12,570 nt of DNA from an uncultured Clostridia bacterium (GTDB taxonomy: Bacteria > Bacillota > Clostridia > Oscillospirales > Oscillospiraceae): NCBI GenBank assembly GCA_947169005.1, contig CAMVOG010000040.1, positions 1 to 12,570 on the forward strand, given 5' to 3'. Positions within the stretch are counted from its first letter, which is position 1. Each line of letters starts with the position of its first letter. Shown here one piece after another: positions 8,488-12,570 of this stretch. The position numbers and the translations under genes were made by a program. The notes below the pieces were generated by a model. The model saw only the letters and a list, made by a program, of their open reading frames with translations. It did not search any database and was not told the origin of the DNA.

Positions 8488-10044
8488 GTGGGAGAATTCT
8501 ACACCGAGAATCTTGGCTTCAAAACCCATTTGGTCTACGCCATCGGGCGGGACGACGTGATCGACAAGACAAGCCTGGATATGATGAACAACAACAGCAT
8601 CCCGAGTTTTCTGCCGTCAACCTACATGCAGATGAACGAGGACAGATTCATCAAATATGATATCACCTCCAGGATCACCGCGAGGCAGTATATGGAGGGA
8701 ACCGTGCGCAAGGAGCAGGTTCTTTCCCTGCTGGAGAGCGTACTGAACGCGCTGACGGACGCGGAGGAGTACATGATCGACGACCGGACGATCCTGCTGG
8801 ACCTGGATAAAATCTATGTGGACCTGGCCGCGAATTCGATCCTTCTGATCTGCCTGCCCGTCGAGCGGGAGAACGAGCGCACCGATCTGGAGAGCTTTCT
8901 CAGAGACCTGGTGGAAAATCTCCGCTTTGACGAGAACGAGGACGGCTCATATATCTTAAAGCTGATGAATTTCCTCAATGAGAAGAAGGCCGCGGACGTT
9001 CCGAGCCTGCGCGCCCTTGTTCAGACGCTGCGTCAGACGGGGAAAGGCAAACCGCTCGGGACCGTCCCGAGTGCGCAATCGCCCGCTTCCGGGCACGGCC
9101 CGGTCGCTGCCCCCCCGCAGTCACCGCGGGAAACGCCGCCGCATACTCCCGCGGGCGCGGCGCAGAAGCAGACGCCCCCCGCGCAGCCGCCGGTGGTGAA
9201 GCCGCCGGTCGCCCAGCCTCCCGTGGTCACGCCTCCCCCGGCAAAGCCCCCGGCGGGCAAGAGCGGCGGAAGCGGCAACGCCGGAAGCGGGGAAAAGGAC
9301 GTCTCCTTCCTGTATCTGCTGCGGCACATGGACAAGGAAACGCTTGAGCGGTATCGGGCCGGGAAAGAAGCGAAGAACAGCGGAAAAGCGGCGCCTGCCG
9401 CCGCCCCCGCCAAGGCGGAGAAGCGTAAGCAGGCCCCCAAGGCCAAGCCCGCCGCCCCCGGCTTTGCGATCCCTGGGCAGGATTCGCCGGCAGTCGTTCC
9501 GAGCACATCTGTCAAAACTCCCGAAGCGCCGCGGGTCCCGGTCTATACCCCGGGCGGGAATAAGGCGGCGGCGCCCGTACCCGCTGCCCCCCCGATCTCC
9601 ACACCCGCGCCGGTCAGTACTCCCCGGACAGGCGGACGTTCCCAGCCCCTGCCCACCGAAGTGGATCTGCCCGATTCCTATGAGGAAGACGAAGGCGACG
9701 GCGGGACCGTCATTATGGACTTCCCGTTCCCGGACAAGGCGGAGAGCTATGAAAAGGCTCCCTATCTCTACCATGAGTCTGACGGGAAGCGCGTCAGGAT
9801 CAACAAAGCTGTTTTCCGGATCGGAAGAGACGAGCGCTATAATGATTTCGTGATCGCAAACCGCTATATCGGGCACAGTCATTGCCATATCCTCCTCAGA
9901 GACGGCACCTATTATCTGGTGGATGACAACTCCAAAAACCATACTTATGTGGACGGACAGCAGATCGCTTCCGGCCGGGAGATTCCCCTGAAGAATAAGA
10001 CGAGAATCACCATTGCCAATGATGATTACGTTTTTTTGGAATGA
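8488..10044 (+). CDS. FHA-domain phosphothreonine-binding protein with DUF6382-like N terminus
   Basis: The 518-residue protein has no signal peptide or membrane helix, so it is cytoplasmic. Residues 1-180 form a folded alpha/beta domain that resembles what I recall as DUF6382, found N-terminal to FHA domains in Firmicutes. Residues 190-425 are mostly a Pro/Ala/Lys-rich linker, interrupted by a compact helix-like block at 270-294 (FLYLLRHMDKETLERY). The C-terminal FHA domain (about 426-518) has IGRDE with Arg447, Ser464 and His467 of the SxxH motif, and Asn484 in NSKNHT. These are the positions that normally contact phosphothreonine. Two consensus residues differ: His465 for the usual Arg and His485 for the usual Gly. 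An acidic patch ending in Thr407 (EDEGDGGTVIMD) sits just before the FHA domain and could be a phosphosite. The phosphatase gene follows immediately, which supports a phospho-dependent regulatory role in the pilus machine. Confidence 0.88.
   Translation: MGEFYTENLGFKTHLVYAIGRDDVIDKTSLDMMNNNSIPSFLPSTYMQMNEDRFIKYDITSRITARQYMEGTVRKEQVLSLLESVLNALTDAEEYMIDDRTILLDLDKIYVDLAANSILLICLPVERENERTDLESFLRDLVENLRFDENEDGSYILKLMNFLNEKKAADVPSLRALVQTLRQTGKGKPLGTVPSAQSPASGHGPVAAPPQSPRETPPHTPAGAAQKQTPPAQPPVVKPPVAQPPVVTPPPAKPPAGKSGGSGNAGSGEKDVSFLYLLRHMDKETLERYRAGKEAKNSGKAAPAAAPAKAEKRKQAPKAKPAAPGFAIPGQDSPAVVPSTSVKTPEAPRVPVYTPGGNKAAAPVPAAPPISTPAPVSTPRTGGRSQPLPTEVDLPDSYEEDEGDGGTVIMDFPFPDKAESYEKAPYLYHESDGKRVRINKAVFRIGRDERYNDFVIANRYIGHSHCHILLRDGTYYLVDDNSKNHTYVDGQQIASGREIPLKNKTRITIANDDYVFLE
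9184..9261 (+). repeat. Degenerate proline-rich repeat in the FHA protein linker
   Basis: Codons 233-258 encode irregular repeats of the form PPVVKPPVAQPPVVTPPPAKPP, five PP units spaced 5-6 residues apart. The DNA is correspondingly repetitive and C-rich. It is likely an extended flexible spacer; related strains may differ in copy number. Confidence 0.6.
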
Positions 10045-10050
10045 TTGAAG

Positions 10051-10821
10051 ATGGACTTTTCTATCTCCGCGATAACGGACGCGGGCATCAAGCGCCGCGT
10101 CAATCAGGATTGCGTCATGGCCCGCACTCTGATGACGGAGCTCGGGCGGGCCTGTTTTGCCGTTTTGTGCGACGGGATGGGCGGGCTGCAGAAGGGGGAG
10201 ATCGCCAGCACCTCGGTGGTGATGGCTCTGTCCGACTGGATGTATCGTGAGCTCCCGCAGCTTATTCGTGACGGCTTGAATGAAAACGCTCTGTTTGCTC
10301 AGTGGCGCAGCGTGATGGAGGACATGAACCAAAGCATCCTGCAATACGGAGAAAACAACGATTGCCGCATCGGCACGACGGCGGTGGCCCTCCTGGCGAT
10401 AGCCGGCAGCTGCTATTTGATGAATATAGGCGACAGCAGGGCTTACCGCATGGATGAGGCGGGCCTTTTCAGGCTGACGGAGGATCACAGCTATGTGGCG
10501 GATCGGGTCCGCGCGGGGGAGCTGACGCCGGAGCAGGCCGAGCATTCCCCCAAAAGAAATGTGCTGACCCGCTGCGTGGGGGCGAAGAGCGGCTGTGACC
10601 CGGATTTTTTCGTGGATAAGCTCAACGCGCCCTGTATGTATTTGCTTTGCTCTGATGGCTTTCGCCATGAGCTCAGCAATGAGGAAATGTATGTGACGCT
10701 CTTTCAGTCGGGAGACCGTTCGCCGGAGGCGATCCGGGCGGCGGAGCTGGAGCTGATCGAGCGGAACAAACAACGTGGGGAGACAGATAATATCTCTGTG
10801 ATTACGATTTATGTTTCCTGA
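10051..10821 (+). CDS. PP2C-family (PPM) Ser/Thr protein phosphatase
   Basis: From ATG 10051 the protein has 256 residues, the normal length of a bare bacterial PP2C catalytic domain of the Stp/PrpC type. The family motifs occur in order: TDAGIKRRVNQD at 9-20, CDGMGG at 40-45, GTTAVALL at 108-115, GDSRAYR at 127-133, LTEDHSYV at 142-149, SDGF at 201-204 and the closing TDNISVITI with Asp246. All expected metal-binding aspartates are present, so it should be an active Mn/Mg-dependent phosphatase. There is no membrane segment. It begins 6 bases after the FHA gene stops. An in-frame TTG at 10045 is a possible alternative start (258 residues), but neither start has a strong ribosome site, so translation is probably coupled to the FHA gene. 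Likely substrates are threonine-phosphorylated partners of the FHA protein or pilus components, by analogy with PppA/Fha of type VI secretion; that is inference. Confidence 0.92.
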   Translation: MDFSISAITDAGIKRRVNQDCVMARTLMTELGRACFAVLCDGMGGLQKGEIASTSVVMALSDWMYRELPQLIRDGLNENALFAQWRSVMEDMNQSILQYGENNDCRIGTTAVALLAIAGSCYLMNIGDSRAYRMDEAGLFRLTEDHSYVADRVRAGELTPEQAEHSPKRNVLTRCVGAKSGCDPDFFVDKLNAPCMYLLCSDGFRHELSNEEMYVTLFQSGDRSPEAIRAAELELIERNKQRGETDNISVITIYVS

Positions 10822-11044
10822 TATGAATCTTTGGCTGAATATCCTTTGCGCCCTCGTGATCCTGGCCGGGGTCGTGTTTTTGGTGATCCGGCTCCTTCGG
10901 CGCGGGCGCCCCGCCCCCGTGGAGGCGGAGGAAACGGAGCCGGAGGACACGGCGACGCTGGGCCTTTTCTCCGTCGAGGAAGACGTCACGTTCCTGGCGG
11001 CAAATGAGTATATCACCCGCGAGGGAGAGCTTCGCACCCGCTGA
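10811..11044 (+). CDS. Small single-pass membrane protein with acidic cytoplasmic tail
   Basis: This is a 77-residue protein. A hydrophobic helix (about 6-28) is followed by RLLRRGR, which by the positive-inside rule places the C terminus in the cytoplasm. The tail is acidic and contains EPEDTATLGLF (44-54), where Thr47 followed by Leu at +3 fits a general FHA-ligand pattern. It is not a family I recognise. The start ATG 10811 overlaps the phosphatase stop (TGA 10819-10821) by 11 bases; a second ATG at 10823 is possible. Neither has a Shine-Dalgarno site, so translation would depend on coupling. Evidence that it is real: the frame continues the tight operon spacing, the following gene's ribosome site overlaps its stop, and the protein has a sensible topology. 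It could be a membrane anchor or receptor for the FHA protein. Confidence 0.7.
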   Translation: MFPDMNLWLNILCALVILAGVVFLVIRLLRRGRPAPVEAEETEPEDTATLGLFSVEEDVTFLAANEYITREGELRTR

Positions 11045-11050
11045 AGGAGG
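11044..11050 (+). promoter_or_regulatory. Ribosome binding site that fixes a GTG start at 11058
   Basis: AAGGAGG begins at the last base of the preceding stop codon and sits 7 bases before GTG 11058. An in-frame ATG at 11004 would overlap the small membrane protein gene by 41 bases and has no such site, so GTG is preferred. Confidence 0.75.
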
Positions 11051-11057
11051 CGGCTTC

Positions 11058-11537
11058 GTGAGCCGTGAAAAACTGATCTGCCGCGCCGCGATCCTCTTGT
11101 CCTACTACTTTATCAGCGGCATGGCGACGACGAATATACTGCGGCTGCTGAAGGGAAGCACCCACCGGGTGAACGCCTGGGAGTGCCGCTGCGCAAGCTG
11201 CGGCGGGCGGATCAACGTGCTGATGCAGCAGCCGATCTTTTCCTATCTCGTTTTCAGGGGCAGATGCCGCTACTGCGGGGCGCCGATCCCGAAAAGCACC
11301 CTTGCGCTGGAGCTGACGGTTTTCGCGGGCATGAGCCTCATCACGCTGCTGCTGGGCTTTTCCTGGCTGGGGGTCCTGCTCAGCTTTGCCTTCTTTGAGC
11401 TGGTCCGGGCGGTGCTGCTGCTCCGCTGCGGGCACAGGGAGGAGCATTTCGTCAGCCAGTATATCGCGGCGGTGGCCGTCGTGCTGCTCTGCCTGCTGAT
11501 CGTGGAATTTGAGGCGCTGCTTTTGCAATCTGTTTGA
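11058..11537 (+). CDS. Stand-alone prepilin peptidase N-terminal (DiS_P_DiS, Cys4) membrane protein
   Basis: From GTG 11058 the protein has 159 residues. Its first half matches the N-terminal domain of PilD/GspO prepilin peptidases in order: a membrane helix ending SGMATTNILRLL (20-31), then Cys45-x2-Cys48, the spacer QQPIFSYLVFRGR (57-69), then Cys70-x2-Cys73 in CRYCGAPIP, followed by hydrophobic segments (about 83-122 and 133-157). In full PilD this Cys4 loop binds zinc and is linked to methylation of the new pilin N terminus, with the aspartic peptidase part following in the same chain. Here the chain contains no aspartate at all, so it cannot be an A24 peptidase. It may complement the catalytic subunit at 6455-7114 as a separately encoded half. 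A degenerate remnant is the alternative. It is the last gene of the operon, just before a strong terminator. Confidence 0.8.
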   Translation: MSREKLICRAAILLSYYFISGMATTNILRLLKGSTHRVNAWECRCASCGGRINVLMQQPIFSYLVFRGRCRYCGAPIPKSTLALELTVFAGMSLITLLLGFSWLGVLLSFAFFELVRAVLLLRCGHREEHFVSQYIAAVAVVLLCLLIVEFEALLLQSV

Positions 11538-11568
11538 CCGGCGCGTCGTTGGGCCGGAGGCAAATCAT

Positions 11569-11608
11569 AAAGGGGCTGTTGCAAGTGTTTTTGCAACAGC
11601 CCCTTTTT
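11569..11608 (+). terminator. Strong intrinsic terminator ending the pilus/FHA operon
   Basis: A perfect inverted repeat pairs AAAGGGGCTGTTGCAA (11569-11584) with TTGCAACAGCCCCTTT (11591-11606) around a 6-base loop (GTGTTT), followed by a T run through 11608. It is the first clear terminator in the window, which supports reading everything upstream as one transcription unit. Confidence 0.93.
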
Positions 11609-11635
11609 GCGTCTGAAAGGCCAGGGTGCGATACC

Positions 11636-11665
11636 GTGACAAATCATCCGGGAAAAGGATATAAT
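11636..11665 (+). promoter_or_regulatory. Sigma-70 (SigA)-type promoter of the recombinase gene
   Basis: A -35 box GTGACA (11636-11641, five of six consensus bases) and a perfect -10 box TATAAT (11660-11665) are separated by 18 bases. Transcription should begin near 11672, inside the 8-base palindrome ACGTACGT (11668-11675). The start codon follows about 26 bases later behind AAAGGAGTGA (11684-11693). The palindrome could be an operator, but this is speculative. Confidence 0.8.
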
Positions 11666-11697
11666 AGACGTACGTATATAAACAAAGGAGTGAGAGC

Positions 11698-12513
11698 ATG
11701 ACAGACATCACAGGCTACGCCGCCCATCTGGCCGCGGAGGAGCGCGCGGCGGCGACCATCGAAAAATACGTCCGCGGCGCCGAGCGCTTTTTGCTTTGGC
11801 TGGGAGAGCGGGAGCTGAACAAAGAGCTGGTGATCCGCTGGAAGGCCACGCTGAACGGGGCCCCCGCCTCCATCAACGGCGCGATCACGGCCGTAAACTC
11901 CCTGCTGGCCTACCTTGGGCACGGGGAATGGAAGGTGCGTCTGGTCAAGATGCAGCGGCGCATCTACCGTGCCCAGGAGAAAAATCTGAGCAGAGAGGAA
12001 TTTGAGCGCCTGGTGCGGACGGCGGAAGCCCGGGGCAGCCAACGTCTTGCCCGGGCCATCGAGACCCTCGCGGCCACGGGGATACGCGTATCGGAGCTGC
12101 GCTTCATCACCGTGGAGAGCCTGGAGGCGCGGGAGGTCACCATCCGGAACAAGGGCAAGCTCCGCACGATCCTGCTGACGGCGGACCTGTCGCGGAAGCT
12201 GCGGGACTATTGCAGGCGGGCAGGCATCCGGCAGGGGGAGATTTTCGTGACCCGCAGCGGGCACAGCCTGTCCCGCACCCAGCTCTGGGCGGAGATGAAG
12301 CGTCTCTGCAAGGCGGCGGGGGTGGAGCCCACCAAGGTTTTTCCCCATAATTTCCGCCATCTTTTCGCGGTGGTCCACTACCGGCTGCACCGGGACATCG
12401 TCAAGCTGGCGGACCTGCTGGGTCACAGCAGCGTCAACACCACCCGCATTTACCTGATCGACACCGGGGATGAGCACCTGCGGCAGCTTGAGGCCATGCG
12501 CATGGTGATATGA
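11698..12513 (+). CDS. Tyrosine recombinase / integrase (phage integrase family)
   Basis: The 271-residue protein has a short SAM-like core-binding domain (about 1-85) and a catalytic domain (about 95-270). All catalytic residues are visible: Arg130 (ATGIRVSELR), Lys152 (RNKGKLRT), His217 and Arg220 (PHNFRHLF), His243 (LLGHSS) and the nucleophile Tyr252 (TTRIYL). It should cut and rejoin DNA at a specific site through a 3'-phosphotyrosine intermediate. The size is near XerC/XerD but shorter, and it resembles a small integrase type common in clostridial genomes, often in several copies. It has its own promoter and terminator. No excisionase, relaxase or phage gene is adjacent in the window, so whether it moves an element, inverts a switch or resolves dimers cannot be told from here. 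The start ATG 11698 has a good ribosome site. Confidence 0.93.
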   Translation: MTDITGYAAHLAAEERAAATIEKYVRGAERFLLWLGERELNKELVIRWKATLNGAPASINGAITAVNSLLAYLGHGEWKVRLVKMQRRIYRAQEKNLSREEFERLVRTAEARGSQRLARAIETLAATGIRVSELRFITVESLEAREVTIRNKGKLRTILLTADLSRKLRDYCRRAGIRQGEIFVTRSGHSLSRTQLWAEMKRLCKAAGVEPTKVFPHNFRHLFAVVHYRLHRDIVKLADLLGHSSVNTTRIYLIDTGDEHLRQLEAMRMVI

Positions 12514-12549
12514 AAAAGCCCCCGACAACGGCGTCGGAGGCGTCTTTTT
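12513..12549 (+). terminator. Probable intrinsic terminator after the recombinase
   Basis: GCCCCCGAC (12518-12526) pairs with GTCGGAGGC (12533-12541) with one C-A mismatch and a 6-base loop, followed by GTCTTTTT. An A run precedes the stem, so the same structure with a T run would also stop transcription coming from the right on the - strand. It begins at the last base of the recombinase stop codon. Confidence 0.7.
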
Positions 12550-12551
12550 AT

Positions 12552-12569
12552 ACAGATTTCGTAATCTGT
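12552..12569. repeat. Short inverted repeat at the window edge
   Basis: ACAGATT (12552-12558) and AATCTGT (12563-12569) form a perfect 7-base inverted repeat around TCGT. Such a site just beyond a recombinase gene could be part of a recombination core, or a second small hairpin. The window ends here, so it cannot be resolved. Confidence 0.4.
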
Positions 12570-12570
12570 T

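Noticed and set aside
10041..10250. An ATG overlapping the FHA gene stop (ATGA) that opens a 69-codon frame.
   Set aside because: It is out of frame with the phosphatase, and its product resembles nothing, whereas the other frame carries the full PP2C motif set from its first residues.
9121..11037. A 638-codon open frame on the - strand opposite the FHA, phosphatase and small membrane protein genes.
   Set aside because: It spans three + strand genes of which two have unmistakable domain motifs, and its own translation shows no recognisable domain, so it is a shadow.
11004..11057. ATG 11004 as the start of the Cys4 membrane protein.
   Set aside because: It would overlap the preceding gene by 41 bases, has no ribosome site, and adds a non-hydrophobic leader; GTG 11058 has an ideal site.
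11538..11557. A possible small hairpin, CCGGC with GCCGG, right after the operon's last stop codon.
   Set aside because: A 5-base stem with a 10-base loop and no T run is too weak to call; the real terminator follows a few bases later.
11561..11647. The 8-base direct repeat CAAATCAT at 11561-11568 and 11640-11647 as an attachment-site or target duplication.
   Set aside because: An 8-base match within about 150 bases is not improbable by chance, and the copies flank the terminator, not the recombinase gene.

Overview
The window looks like chromosomal DNA from a high-GC clostridial Firmicute, probably a gut-type Oscillospiraceae relative. The evidence is strong Shine-Dalgarno sites with frequent GTG/TTG starts, a Gram-positive style lipoprotein, a DUF5702-type TadG-like protein, an FHA protein of the clostridial kind, and a small tyrosine recombinase of a type common in that group. 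This placement is inference from gene families and base composition, not from a marker gene.

Positions 1-11537 hold ten genes, all on the + strand and closely packed (gaps from an 11-base overlap to 47 bases), ending at a strong intrinsic terminator (11569-11608). They read as the downstream half of a Tad/Flp-type (type IVc) pilus or secretion locus. In order: the 3' part of a TadE-like pseudopilin; a 1265-residue DUF5702/TadG-like surface protein; a lipoprotein; a second TadE-like pseudopilin with a clear class III signal; an A24 prepilin peptidase catalytic subunit (TadV/CpaA-like); a membrane-anchored WG-repeat protein; an FHA-domain protein with a proline-rich linker; a PP2C-family Ser/Thr phosphatase; a 77-residue single-pass membrane protein; and a membrane protein that is a free-standing N-terminal (DiS_P_DiS, Cys4) domain of a prepilin peptidase. 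The usual TadA ATPase and TadB/TadC platform genes are not in the window and may lie upstream.

The main points of interest are these. (i) The two halves of a PilD-like prepilin peptidase appear as separate genes about 4 kb apart in one apparent operon; the Cys4 half contains no aspartate at all. (ii) A phospho-signalling module (FHA reader plus PP2C eraser, no kinase in view) sits inside the pilus operon. Acidic, threonine-containing candidate phosphosites lie next to the FHA domain and in the tail of the small membrane protein. Together these suggest a pilus machine controlled by threonine phosphorylation, with loose analogy to the Fha/PppA pathway of type VI secretion.

After the terminator, a separate unit with its own sigma-70-like promoter (11636-11665) encodes a complete tyrosine recombinase (11698-12513). 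It is followed by a terminator-like hairpin and, at the very edge of the window, a short inverted repeat. No tRNA, rRNA, CRISPR array or insertion sequence was seen, and no gene on the - strand is supported.
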